From Vagococcus allomyrinae (GTDB lineage: Bacteria; Bacillota; Bacilli; Lactobacillales; Vagococcaceae): a stretch of DNA of 64,000 bases. Positions 1-8,317 of the stretch are shown here, piece by piece. Made by a program: the position numbers and the translations under genes. The notes below the pieces were generated by a model. The model worked only from the letters and a program-made list of their open reading frames with translations. It was not told the origin of the DNA and made no database searches. How positions within the stretch are numbered: the stretch's first letter is position 1; each line of letters starts with the position of its first letter. Where the stretch lies: contig NZ_JAEEGA010000002.1 of the NCBI RefSeq assembly GCF_017829975.1, forward strand, positions 110,357 through 174,356, written 5' to 3'.

Positions 1-341
1 ACGCGTGATGTCGGCACCTGCAATAAGCGAGCAAAAAACGCCAAATTTTGATAAACTGTCATCCGCTCATATAGCCCACTATTATCTGTCATGATGCCAA
101 TTCGTTCATAGAGATTAGCGGAAAAATTGGTAATATTTTGACCGAGAATTTCAACGTGGCCAGAGGTCTGTTTGAGCTGGCCTGTTAATATTTTAATCGT
201 CGTTGTTTTTCCAGCACCAGACGGACCGAGAAAACCGAAGATTTCTCCTTTCCCGACAGTAAAACTAATGTCCTTAATAGCCGTCGTACCCTTAAAGCTT
301 TTTTTCAGTTCCTTCACCTTGATTGACAAGTCTTGCGTCAT
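1..341 (-). CDS. ABC transporter ATP-binding protein (N-terminal part, cut by window edge)
   Basis: The first 113 residues of an ABC transporter ATPase run off the left edge. The Walker A motif GPSGAGKTT is intact near residue 40, followed by a Q-loop-like stretch and the segment SGLYERMTVYQNL typical of BcrA/CcmA-type exporter ATPases. It would drive export or resistance in the cytoplasmic membrane with a permease encoded outside the window. The ATG at 341 is preceded by GGAGC. It lies downstream of, and in the same direction as, the LytTR-ABC regulator gene, which suggests that regulator controls it. The substrate cannot be told from this fragment. Confidence 0.88.
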   Translation of the reverse strand, partial: MTQDLSIKVKELKKSFKGTTAIKDISFTVGKGEIFGFLGPSGAGKTTTIKILTGQLKQTSGHVEILGQNITNFSANLYERIGIMTDNSGLYERMTVYQNLAFFARLLQVPTSR

Positions 342-456
342 CTTAATAGCTCCTTTTCCATCGATAACTCCCACCAATTAAATAACATAATATAGAAATC
401 ATTTAATCGCTGAAAGCTCCGTAACATTTTTTCTTGCTAACTCAAGTTTAGAAGCA

Positions 457-480
457 TTTTGTCAAAATGTCGTCAAAATC
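457..480 (-). promoter_or_regulatory. Tandem 8-bp direct repeats upstream of ABC transporter gene
   Basis: GTCAAAAT occurs at 461-468 and again at 472-479 (ATTTTGAC twice on the minus strand), 11 bp apart. A TTGACA box on the minus strand overlaps the first copy, but no good -10 box follows. Paired short direct repeats upstream of a weak promoter fit an activator site, and the adjacent LytTR-domain regulator is the obvious candidate. That link is inference. Confidence 0.35.
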
Positions 481-557
481 CCCTGAAAAGAACTAAAAAA
501 AGGGTGAAATGTACCAAATTCAAACTGAAATGTGGCAAAAAAGCGCTGAATGGTGAC

Positions 558-1547
558 TTAAAAGTTCATTATTTCCTTAAACTCATCTAAGCGTGAACGA
601 GATAAGGGAATTTTTGCCCCCTCATTCCCTTTCAAATTTAATGTAAAACTGTTTTTAGAATAACTAATCAACTCAGCCACTCGCTGTAAATTGACCAAAT
701 AAGAACGATGAGATCGGAAAAAACCAAAAGCCATTAATTTCGTCTCCAACTCGGTCATCGTCAAGGTCGTCGGAAACTGTTCGCCGCTGACACTAATATG
801 GCTGACACTGTTAATGCTCTCCACAAAATCCACCTCAATCGGATCAAAAAAGATCGTTTTGTCTGCAACTTTACACGCGATTTTAAAAATCGACGGCACA
901 TAAAGTGACTCCTCGTCATTAACTGACATCTCTTCTGCTAGTGTCACATCCGTTTTCTCCAAACCAATTTGCTTATTGTAGTGATAAATTTCGTCCCCTA
1001 ACAATAAAAGTTCCTCCGTGTAGCTAGCCGCAAATAATAGCGCCGTTTGCAGTGGCTCAAAAATTTTTAACGCTTTTAAATAAAGCTCGATTCCCTCATC
1101 CGTCAAATCTGTCAAAGGGCTCTCGATTAACAAAATCTGGGGATTAAAAAGAAAAACGCGCGCCAAATGGACACGCTGCCGCTGATCCACGGATAATTTT
1201 TTGATCGGCGTATCCAGCAGATCAATTAGTGAAAAGTCTTCAGCTAAATTCGTCATCTCAAGTTGATTGCCAGAGATTTTCATAAACGTTGCCAAGTATT
1301 TGCGAATTGAGACCTTTTGGTAAAGCTGATCCTCTTTGCGAATCGATAAAATAACCGCTCGTTCCCTTTTCAAACTACCACTGGAAGGTGACTCTCGCCC
1401 TTCAAACAGATTAAAAAGCATGATCGTCTCAGTGTGTGTCATCTTAATGCCAATCCGCTGATTGCACTGAATAGTTAAATCAATATTTTTAAGAATCGTC
1501 TGTTGATCCTTTTCTTTAGTTAAATGAATTGCTGTCAATAAGCTCAT
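558..1547 (-). CDS. ABC-ATPase-like / LytTR fusion transcriptional regulator
   Basis: Residues 1-210 or so resemble an ABC ATPase (signature-like KLSVDQRQRVHLARVF, then a Walker-B-like ILLIESPLTD). The P-loop position reads RIGIKMTHTETIM, which lacks the GxxGxGK[ST] pattern. Residues 230-329 form a LytTR DNA-binding domain (HRSYLVNLQRV near residue 283, then LSRSR.DEFK near the end). This ABC-LytTR architecture is a known regulator family in Firmicutes, usually next to the ABC exporter it controls, as here. ATP hydrolysis is unlikely without a Walker A lysine, so the ATPase part probably acts in sensing or protein contact. The start is ATG with AGAGG upstream. Confidence 0.8.
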   Translation of the reverse strand: MSLLTAIHLTKEKDQQTILKNIDLTIQCNQRIGIKMTHTETIMLFNLFEGRESPSSGSLKRERAVILSIRKEDQLYQKVSIRKYLATFMKISGNQLEMTNLAEDFSLIDLLDTPIKKLSVDQRQRVHLARVFLFNPQILLIESPLTDLTDEGIELYLKALKIFEPLQTALLFAASYTEELLLLGDEIYHYNKQIGLEKTDVTLAEEMSVNDEESLYVPSIFKIACKVADKTIFFDPIEVDFVESINSVSHISVSGEQFPTTLTMTELETKLMAFGFFRSHRSYLVNLQRVAELISYSKNSFTLNLKGNEGAKIPLSRSRLDEFKEIMNF

Positions 1548-1579
1548 AGGTTAACCTCTTTCTTAGTCAAACAAATAAT

Positions 1580-1611
1580 TATGGTTAGTTATTTTATCAT
1601 ACCATAACCAA
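1580..1611 (-). promoter_or_regulatory. Inverted repeat upstream of LytTR regulator
   Basis: TGGTTA at 1582-1587 and TAACCA at 1605-1610 form an inverted repeat with a 17-bp spacer just upstream of the LytTR regulator gene. It may be an autoregulatory site. The evidence is sequence symmetry only. Confidence 0.3.
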
Positions 1612-1682
1612 TGCCACTCGTTAACGTCAAAATTGTCTAATCATACCCTTTCAGATCGTAGTCAAACAGGCCCTAACCACCA

Positions 1683-1733
1683 TAAAAAGACTTAAAAGGA
1701 TGCCTCGTTATAGACATAATCCCTCTTAAGTCT
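1683..1733 (-). terminator. Rho-independent terminator
   Basis: Arms at 1688-1700 and 1720-1733 (AGACTTAA paired with TTAAGTCT) are followed on the minus strand by TTTTTATGG. It lies downstream of the serine-recombinase-like gene and separates it from the LytTR regulator. Confidence 0.7.
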
Positions 1734-1792
1734 CCATTAAAAAAGGTAACCCAGTTATTTTCCCCTAGTCACGCTTATGGGCTACACAAAAA

Positions 1793-2320
1793 CTACTCAT
1801 ACGCCAGTCTGATATATTTATGAACCGTTCCACTAGAAACGCCTACGATTGCCGCAATCTCCCGAATACTCCGCTTCTCTTTCACGTATAAACTCGTCAT
1901 TTGTTTAACCACTTCTTGGCTAATCGGCGGTCTCCCAACGACCTTCCCGCGCGCCACTGCGATAGCAATCGCCTTCTTTGCACGATTTCTGACAGCACTT
2001 TTTTCACTTTCAATCAGATGCCAAACCATCCTTAAATAGTCAGCATTAACAATAGAGGCCCTGACCCCTTGTTCCAAAATAGTCACTGAATACTCTTCAT
2101 TAATTAGTTGAGCAAAAACGTCATGCAATTGCACCAACGTAACGTAAGTACCAATACTGTGAATGTTCATCAAAAAAATTTGATTATGTTTATTCAGTTC
2201 TAAAAATTTCTTAAACGTCAAAAGAGATTGATCATCATCAGTCACTATCACATGATGTTCAATTCCGTTCTCCTTAAATAGCGAAATGTCTTCACTCATC
2301 ACAGAATACCCGACTTTCAT
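1793..2320 (-). CDS. Degenerate serine-recombinase-like DNA-binding protein
   Basis: This 175-residue protein has the layout of a small serine recombinase: an N-terminal domain, a linker helix and a C-terminal Hin-type HTH (GRPPISQEV, then REIAAIVGVSSGTVHKY). The catalytic part is eroded. The GYxRVS motif reads GYSVMS, so the conserved arginine is gone, and the DRLxR motif is replaced by NIHSI. It therefore probably binds DNA without cutting it. I chose the ATG at 2320 rather than the upstream in-frame ATG at 2341 because AAAGGGGG sits just before it. It is divergent from the Mga-type gene and is a plausible regulator of that pair. Confidence 0.7.
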   Translation of the reverse strand: MKVGYSVMSEDISLFKENGIEHHVIVTDDDQSLLTFKKFLELNKHNQIFLMNIHSIGTYVTLVQLHDVFAQLINEEYSVTILEQGVRASIVNADYLRMVWHLIESEKSAVRNRAKKAIAIAVARGKVVGRPPISQEVVKQMTSLYVKEKRSIREIAAIVGVSSGTVHKYIRLAYE

Positions 2321-2638
2321 CTTTTTCCCCCTTTGTCCCATTTATCAGCAGTCTTTCCACACGTTAAACAAGCTAAGAAGCGCTCATTTACTATTCATTA
2401 AATAAAAGGAGTGGAATCACCTCGAGAATATCATAAAACATCTGATAAAACCATTTCTTAAATAATCAGAATAAACTGCCATATTTGATTTTGGTGACTA
2501 CTCCGGTGTGACCGACGAACAAAACCAATAATTGATGTTTATTCCGCCTAATGTTGGTTTCTACTCCCAAGGTTACTGATATATAATAAGCAAGAATAAA
2601 CACCTTGTTTAACTGTTCAGAAAAGGAGGAACGCTAAG
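2321..2638. promoter_or_regulatory. Divergent control region with long-spaced direct repeats
   Basis: This gap holds the promoters of the divergent recombinase-like and Mga-type genes. A 12-bp direct repeat, GGTnnCTACTCC, occurs at 2493-2504 and 2556-2567, exactly 63 bp apart. A TATAAT at 2582-2587 is the likely -10 of the Mga-type gene, about 50 bp upstream of its start. No small gene was found. Confidence 0.4.
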
Positions 2639-4132
2639 ATGAAGGTATTGCTTGACCCATTAGAAAAACGAGCATTGGCATTTTTATATGCCCTGTATAC
2701 AGAAGAACGTTGGTGGACCGAAAAAGAATTGTCCACTATCGGCAATTGTTCAGCTAATACGACCTATCGAACAATCAATCACTTAAAAGCCTTTTCCCTT
2801 AAGTTGGACAGTAAATTTATCATTATTACAAAAAAAAATAAAGGCATCTTTTTAAAAACCAGCTCGTTTCATTCAATCGGAGAAATTGAAGCCGATTTTC
2901 TCAAAGACTCCGTGTCTTATCAGCTAATCGATTTGATTTTCCAACAAAAAGGCTTAACCACCCAGTTACTAACAGAAAAGCTCTACCTCTCACCAAGTAC
3001 TGTCTATCGAAAGTTGAAACAGATCCGCCACTTTTTTTCGAAAAACGGCTTAAAGTTTGACCTCAATTCATTGCTGGTAGCCGGCCCAGAACACTTAATT
3101 CGCGAGTTTTATTACCGCTTTTACTGGTCAGTGATCAAAAGTACCAAATGGCCCTTCAAAATCCCGACCTTCATCACCGTTTCCGAAATGTTCAAACAAA
3201 AAGAACCTATGATGGCCCTTAAATTATCAGAAATCGAACAAATTCAATTTCTTTATCGCTTGGCAATTAATCAAATTCGCCATCACGAGCAACACTTTTT
3301 TACAGAACCGCCGGATAAACAGATTTTAGATCCTCATTTCCAACGCTACAGCACAGACATGAAGCTGTTTATCCCTGTTACAACCCCAAGTGAATTTCTC
3401 GAAAATGAATGGAGCTTTTTAGCCCTCGTCCTTGTCTCTAATCCTGTTTTTGAAGAACAACATGGGGATTATCAAATGAAGATCAGCTGGCACAAAGAAA
3501 AGCAGACCTTGCCCTATAGCTTTTCTAAAAAGATTCTCCATACCTTTTTAACCTTATATCCAGCAGTCACTAAGCAACATCAAGAAAAGATACTATATAA
3601 ATTGTTATGTGTCTATTTGTCCCTGATTATTTTTGCCGATTTACAGCTAACCCATTCAAACAGTCAAGATTTTATGGAAAAGTTTGAACTGGAAAACCCC
3701 AATTTTTTTAATCGAATCAAACAAATGATGGACGATTTATGGTATCTTTTCCCCAAGGAAGCCAACCCGCACATTCAAAATTATTTACTCTATCACATAC
3801 TGTTAATCCTCAGTACTTCGATTGACATTAATCACCTAAAATCACAGATCCATATCAAACTAATCTGTCACATTGAACCACTTAGCGAAGAATATTTAAA
3901 ACAAAGGCTGATCAAACAATCCTCCCACCATCTTGTCGTTAACACCAGTACCTCAGAGGAAACGAAAGACCGGCAATTCGATCTATTGCTCTCAGATATC
4001 TACCTTCCCAGTCATTTGTCCCAAAAAGCAACCAATTACTATATCTGGGATTTCCCGCCAACAGAAAGGGATTGGCAAAATATCTTTCAAACAATTGATA
4101 AGATCACCTCTACTAGAGAATCAGTTTCATAA
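2639..4132 (+). CDS. Mga-type helix-turn-helix transcriptional regulator
   Basis: This 497-residue protein has two N-terminal winged-helix segments. The first is around residues 15-60; the second, around 100-135, reads LTEKLYLSPSTVYRKLKQI, the Mga-type HTH. A long helical region and a C-terminal EIIB-like segment with the sequence FDLLLSDIYLP follow. Size and order match Mga/AtxA-like PRD virulence regulators, which in enterococci and streptococci often activate surface-protein genes. AAAGGAGG precedes the ATG, and a hairpin terminator follows. Its targets are not evident; no surface gene lies directly beside it. Confidence 0.75.
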   Translation: MKVLLDPLEKRALAFLYALYTEERWWTEKELSTIGNCSANTTYRTINHLKAFSLKLDSKFIIITKKNKGIFLKTSSFHSIGEIEADFLKDSVSYQLIDLIFQQKGLTTQLLTEKLYLSPSTVYRKLKQIRHFFSKNGLKFDLNSLLVAGPEHLIREFYYRFYWSVIKSTKWPFKIPTFITVSEMFKQKEPMMALKLSEIEQIQFLYRLAINQIRHHEQHFFTEPPDKQILDPHFQRYSTDMKLFIPVTTPSEFLENEWSFLALVLVSNPVFEEQHGDYQMKISWHKEKQTLPYSFSKKILHTFLTLYPAVTKQHQEKILYKLLCVYLSLIIFADLQLTHSNSQDFMEKFELENPNFFNRIKQMMDDLWYLFPKEANPHIQNYLLYHILLILSTSIDINHLKSQIHIKLICHIEPLSEEYLKQRLIKQSSHHLVVNTSTSEETKDRQFDLLLSDIYLPSHLSQKATNYYIWDFPPTERDWQNIFQTIDKITSTRESVS

Positions 4133-4148
4133 ACCAACACAAAAAAGT

Positions 4149-4190
4149 AGAGTAGAAAACTGGCAATAATCACCAATGCTTTTCTACTCT
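4149..4190. terminator. Bidirectional terminator
   Basis: Arms AGAGTAGAAAA at 4149-4159 and TTTTCTACTCT at 4180-4190 pair perfectly between the convergent Mga-type and hydrolase genes. A T-rich stretch follows on the plus strand and AAAAAA precedes it for the minus strand. Confidence 0.75.
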
Positions 4191-4205
4191 TTCTGACATC
4201 CTTTC

Positions 4206-5156
4206 TTATAACTGAATCATGCGGTAAGCATGATTGAGAGCTTTAGCAAACAATTCCGGTTGATCGCACATGGCCATATGACCTGCCTTAGGAATAACGT
4301 GAATCTGCTTCTGACTAGTTTCAATTCGCTTAAAATAGTCAACAGCCAATGACGTCTGAACTTGATAATCATTTTCCCCCTGAATCAAACACATGGGCAT
4401 ATCATAAGTTAAGGGAGCTTCATTTAGATTAAAAGAGAATAAATAATCAATTAAATGATGATTTGCTTTCCCGGCTTTTTTAATAGCAATAACATCAGCA
4501 CATTTAAAAACGGGACTGCAGACAAAGGTTTTAACCAAAGCAAACGTCAACTTTGCAGCTAAATTGTATTTCATTTGATACTTACGTACTTTAACAAAGA
4601 GCTTCATTCCTGCCTCATCCATTTTTGGTGGAAACCTCTCAATAGCCATAAGAGCTCGTTTGTCTTTAACATTTCCTGCTTTATCGGCCTCTTCAATCAC
4701 TTTACTCAAACCTATTTGTTCATTCCTTTGAGTGTCAACTACTTGACCAACACCTATATACATCAAAACATTTTCAGGCTTTTTTATCGCATATTGACTT
4801 CCTAAAACGGTACCCCACGAATCCCCCAATAACACAATTTTATCCTTTTGATAATAAATCTTCAAGTAATCAACTAATTCATCCAAGTCATTAAGCAAGC
4901 TCTCGATTGTTGGAAAATCATTAGCATCAGGATGACGATTCAAAGTTTTGCCTGCCCCTCGCTGGTCCCAATAAACAACTTGATAAACATCTGGCCAATA
5001 CTGATTAAAATAATAACCAAAATTAGACTCTGCGCTACCAGGTCCACCATTCAAAAATAAGATAACCGGTCCATTTGATGGTTGGGGATAGTGGAGAAGA
5101 TACTGCTCAATTCCTCCCAGTTTAACAAATTCTTCTTGATATAATTGCTTTTTCAC
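4206..5156 (-). CDS. Alpha/beta hydrolase, proline-iminopeptidase-like
   Basis: A cytosolic hydrolase of about 316 residues with the oxyanion motif LNGGPGSAESN, the YWDQRGAGKT motif of the S33 prolyl aminopeptidase group, the nucleophile elbow GDSWG, an acid at GENDYQV and the catalytic histidine in KAGHMAMC. It probably releases N-terminal residues from small peptides or cleaves esters; the substrate is not certain. I prefer the GTG at 5156 because AGGAAGG lies 8 nt upstream. The upstream in-frame GTG at 5177 has no ribosome site. It appears monocistronic. Confidence 0.8.
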   Translation of the reverse strand: MKKQLYQEEFVKLGGIEQYLLHYPQPSNGPVILFLNGGPGSAESNFGYYFNQYWPDVYQVVYWDQRGAGKTLNRHPDANDFPTIESLLNDLDELVDYLKIYYQKDKIVLLGDSWGTVLGSQYAIKKPENVLMYIGVGQVVDTQRNEQIGLSKVIEEADKAGNVKDKRALMAIERFPPKMDEAGMKLFVKVRKYQMKYNLAAKLTFALVKTFVCSPVFKCADVIAIKKAGKANHHLIDYLFSFNLNEAPLTYDMPMCLIQGENDYQVQTSLAVDYFKRIETSQKQIHVIPKAGHMAMCDQPELFAKALNHAYRMIQL

Positions 5157-5546
5157 CTCATCATCCTTCCTCGTCACTTTGTTAAATTCCTCTATTTTAA
5201 AGCGACTGTAATTTTTTTCGCCAACAAAATGATTGTTTCTATTTATGATTAACTCTTACAATACATTGATTTAAAGAATAAATTCAGTCTAATTAAGCAA
5301 AGTTGTCAAAAACAACCTTTAAATGAACAAAAATTTCAATCTTTCCAAAAAGCAACCTAGAATCAAATATAGCGGCGGGTATTTTAAGGAAAATAGATCT
5401 CCACACTCTGAAAAAAAACATAAACTTACTAATTTATTTTGTCTTACCCACGCAAAAACGCATAATTTTGCGACAACACTAGCATCTCTATACCTTTCAT
5501 AAATATTAGCTGAATCATATATCAAGTTCTAGCCAATGTTATGGAC
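5157..5546. other. AT-rich intergenic stretch, no gene seen
   Basis: About 390 bp between the hydrolase and the small membrane-protein pair. A 68-codon frame exists on the minus strand, but it has no ribosome site and no family resemblance. No stable hairpin or conserved RNA motif was seen. Confidence 0.5.
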
Positions 5547-5768
5547 TTAAACCATCCCTTCAATCCTCGTCACAATATCTTCATATGTTTGACCCGTTAC
5601 AATAGCATAAACTGCTAGTACTAGAACAAACGCATAAGCCGCTAACTTAAAAGGTTTAAGAACAAAGCCATGACCATTCTTTTTATTTTTGTTATAAGTG
5701 TAAAACTCTATTCCCAAAAGAGCTAATGGAATAACTGCTAGTAAATAAGTCAATAATTGTGGTGTCAT
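5547..5768 (-). CDS. Small hydrophobic protein of unknown function
   Basis: A 73-residue protein with two predicted membrane helices (residues 4-24 and about 42-62) separated by a basic loop, YNKNKKNGHG. I do not recognise the family. The stop codon of the upstream gene abuts its ATG (TAAATG), and its ribosome site GGAGG lies inside the end of that gene, so the two are translationally coupled. It probably forms a small membrane unit with its partner. Confidence 0.65.
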   Translation of the reverse strand: MTPQLLTYLLAVIPLALLGIEFYTYNKNKKNGHGFVLKPFKLAAYAFVLVLAVYAIVTGQTYEDIVTRIEGMV

Positions 5769-6335
5769 TTAATTTTTTCCTCCAATAGTTAGTTTCTCTG
5801 AAATAGGGGGTAGCTTCCAGTGTTGCCGCAAATCATTATAAGCTTTAACTTGCGAGTAACGAATTTCATATTCTCCCTGACGACTGACATCATGAGCAAT
5901 CGTTTGAACAGAGTACAACAATTTTTCAGTAGTAGCCTCATGAAAAAGATAATTGGTCTGTCCACCTAAATCAATTGCCTCAATCGCATCTTTTCTAAAT
6001 ACTCCGAGAGAAGATGATTCTTTTGAATCGGGGTTATAGCTAATTAATTCAGCTTCTTCGAGTATGCTATCATATAAAATAACATAAGAATAATAAGTAG
6101 TTGTTTTTCTCACAAGAACTGTTTGAGTAATGAAATGGCCATTAACAACGATCTTATCTTGAATTGCTTCTTCTGTGCGATGAATGATACTTAAAACGAG
6201 TTTCAACAAACGCCGATCTTCCTCTTCTTTTTGACCATCCTTATCCTTAAAATAGACTGCGAGTTGTTTTCGCTGATACCAAGTATAACCAAACATCCCG
6301 ATTATTCCAATAATTGGAATAAGCACTACAAACAT
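5769..6335 (-). CDS. Membrane-anchored protein of unknown function
   Basis: A 188-residue protein with one N-terminal membrane helix (residues 2-19) and a soluble domain that is probably cytoplasmic, since basic residues follow the helix (WYQRKQ). The soluble part has mixed charge with several tyrosines (KTTTYYSYVILYDS near residue 80). I do not recognise the family. GGAGGAGG precedes the ATG. It is the first gene of a two-gene operon with the small hydrophobic protein. Confidence 0.65.
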   Translation of the reverse strand: MFVVLIPIIGIIGMFGYTWYQRKQLAVYFKDKDGQKEEEDRRLLKLVLSIIHRTEEAIQDKIVVNGHFITQTVLVRKTTTYYSYVILYDSILEEAELISYNPDSKESSSLGVFRKDAIEAIDLGGQTNYLFHEATTEKLLYSVQTIAHDVSRQGEYEIRYSQVKAYNDLRQHWKLPPISEKLTIGGKN

Positions 6336-6734
6336 TTTTTCCTCCTCCTTTTACTAATAACAAGTATTATTATCAGTGGATGTTTTTTTGAACAGCACAT
6401 AAAAATTTAACCATAGTAGCAACTTAATTGCAAGCTATTTCTAATAACCACTTTACATAAAAATGATTATTAAATGGATAAATAACAATAATTATAACCT
6501 AAATGCGTATATTTAACGAAAAAGTTTTTGGGATATCTGAACACTGATCATGCTAAAAATCATTTTTCAAAAAATCCTTATGACTTCTCGTTCGCAAAAA
6601 TTTTATTCTAAAACAATCTTCCTCGTAGCCATAATCATTAGAAAATTTAAACAAGCTCCCATTATCCTAATACTAGCGATCTCAGGAGCTTCATCAGTCA
6701 TATCACAAGTAACCCTTTTCTATTACCAATGTTT
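6336..6734. other. Intergenic stretch, no gene seen
   Basis: About 400 bp of AT-rich DNA between the small membrane-protein operon and the end of the GltS-like gene. A 62-codon plus-strand frame here has no ribosome site and is likely chance. No strong terminator or RNA element was identified. Confidence 0.5.
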
Positions 6735-7907
6735 CTAAAAAGCCACACTTGCTACAATGCCCGCCAAAATTGCTGAAACAAAAGAAACAGCCACGATACC
6801 TGCAATGATCATTTTCGACATCATTTGCTGATTAAGAACGACAGCTTCTTCCTCATTGTCAGCAACAGTTTTAATCGCTTCATTAGTAATGGCAAAGTTA
6901 AACGGGAAACCTAAAAAACAATTGATGCCAATAGCTATGGACATATTTTTAGAGTAACCCATTTTCTTGCCTACAGGTACACTAAACAAGACTAAGCCGA
7001 TTGTCGCGATTACCATTAACACAATGATTTTGACGAATAAATTAGCCACTACATCAAAGGTTGCTAGGGTGAAGGACGCCATAAAGTTAGCGAATAGGGC
7101 CATGCTCAAAATGCCATAAGAGTCGGTCTTATTGACCGGATTAGCTTCCAAAATTCCCACTTGGGTACAGATAATTCCGACGACAATTTGGACAATCGCG
7201 AAGTTTATCGAGGTAACCCGTGAAATTTCGCCACAAATAGCACCTAATAGAGCAAGTTGTGCGAGATAGAAAGTAGTTGTACGATACTTTTCAGGAATGC
7301 GCTGAATCAAGGTGACTTTTTGATCCCCTTTGACTTCCGCTTCTTCCAAGGCTTGAAGTTTGCCACCACGGAAATCCGTCACTAGTTGCATGCATTCTTT
7401 TTTAATAAAATGAGCGGCTAAAGGAAAACCGATAAAGCCATGCATAATAAAAATCAACATTGCCAACATCCCTAAGTCTGCTCGACCAATTTCTTGAGCA
7501 GCGGTGTTCATAATAATCGCTGCCATTCCGCCACCTGTCATCGGAGACATGGCGACTAAAGCCGTTAACTTATCAAAAATTAACCAGCCAGCAACTAATG
7601 TGAACAAAATAATCCCAGCACTAGCGGCCAAAGTTGTCACAACCACACGCCACTCCTTGAGCATGCTTTTAAAATCAAACATCGTGCCAACATGAATTAA
7701 AATAAATGATAAGACAATCTCATTCATGACCGATATTCCTGAAACTTGAATAATATCTTCAGGCAAAATCGTCCAGTACCCAACTAAGAAGATAATGGCA
7801 ACAACTAACATTTGAGGAATTTTTCCTTTTGACTTATTCGATAAAAAATCACCGATAAACATAATACCACTAACGACAGCAAATGAGATAACAACGTTCC
7901 ATTGCAT
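6735..7907 (-). CDS. GltS-like sodium/carboxylate symporter family carrier
   Basis: A 390-residue integral membrane protein with about ten hydrophobic segments and a central polar loop (residues 175-205). The glycine-rich stretch SPMTGGGMAAIIMNT (about residues 120-134) resembles the substrate loop of glutamate:Na+ symporters (ESS/GltS superfamily), and a second re-entrant-like segment, INCFLGFPFNFAIT, lies near residue 325. It is the last gene of the tryptophanase operon, 19 nt after the RidA gene. It probably imports the amino acid, or exports a product, of that pathway. The substrate is inference. AAGGAGA precedes the ATG. Confidence 0.7.
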   Translation of the reverse strand: MQWNVVISFAVVSGIMFIGDFLSNKSKGKIPQMLVVAIIFLVGYWTILPEDIIQVSGISVMNEIVLSFILIHVGTMFDFKSMLKEWRVVVTTLAASAGIILFTLVAGWLIFDKLTALVAMSPMTGGGMAAIIMNTAAQEIGRADLGMLAMLIFIMHGFIGFPLAAHFIKKECMQLVTDFRGGKLQALEEAEVKGDQKVTLIQRIPEKYRTTTFYLAQLALLGAICGEISRVTSINFAIVQIVVGIICTQVGILEANPVNKTDSYGILSMALFANFMASFTLATFDVVANLFVKIIVLMVIATIGLVLFSVPVGKKMGYSKNMSIAIGINCFLGFPFNFAITNEAIKTVADNEEEAVVLNQQMMSKMIIAGIVAVSFVSAILAGIVASVAF

Positions 7908-7926
7908 AATTTGTTCTCCTTATATT

Positions 7927-8313
7927 TTAATTAGCCGATAATCTTATTTCTTCATCAAGATACACGATGCCTTCAATTTCAACTTTAGCACCCATTGGCA
8001 ATTTTGAGACTTCATAAGCAGTTCTTGCAGGATAAGGTATTGAAAAAAATTCTTCAAACACCTGATTAACAGCGTTAAAATCATTGAGGTCAACTAGCAG
8101 AACGGTGACTTTTAAAAGATTCTCAAGTGAGCCGCCATTTAAGTGGATAATCGCTTTAAGATTTTCTAAGGCTTGTTTCACCTGCGCCTTAATATTCTCG
8201 CTGTCAATTTGACTTGTGACAGGATTAATAGGTAACTGACCTGATGTTAGTAGTAGCGGACCTTCTCGACGAAAAGCACTGTATGGCCCAATAGCTTTAG
8301 GAATTTTTTCCAC
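7927..8313 (-). CDS. RidA/YjgF family enamine/imine deaminase
   Basis: A 128-residue RidA-family protein. The signature PARTAYEVSKLPMGAKVEIE near the C-terminus carries the conserved arginine that binds the substrate carboxylate. An N-terminal IGPYSAF and a GQLPINP segment are also typical. RidA hydrolyses reactive 2-aminoacrylate and related imines to the keto acid and ammonia. Tryptophanase, encoded two genes upstream, produces 2-aminoacrylate, so the pairing makes sense. I prefer the GTG at 8313, with GAGGAG 7 nt upstream, over the in-frame ATG at 8328, which lies upstream of that site. Confidence 0.85.
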   Translation of the reverse strand: MEKIPKAIGPYSAFRREGPLLLTSGQLPINPVTSQIDSENIKAQVKQALENLKAIIHLNGGSLENLLKVTVLLVDLNDFNAVNQVFEEFFSIPYPARTAYEVSKLPMGAKVEIEGIVYLDEEIRLSAN

Positions 8314-8317
8314 GTTA

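Noticed and set aside
5319-5525. 68-codon minus-strand frame in the 5.2-5.5 kb gap
   Set aside because: No ribosome site and odd composition; likely chance in AT-rich DNA.
6550-6738. 62-codon plus-strand frame before the GltS-like gene
   Set aside because: It overlaps the end of the carrier gene on the other strand and has no ribosome site.
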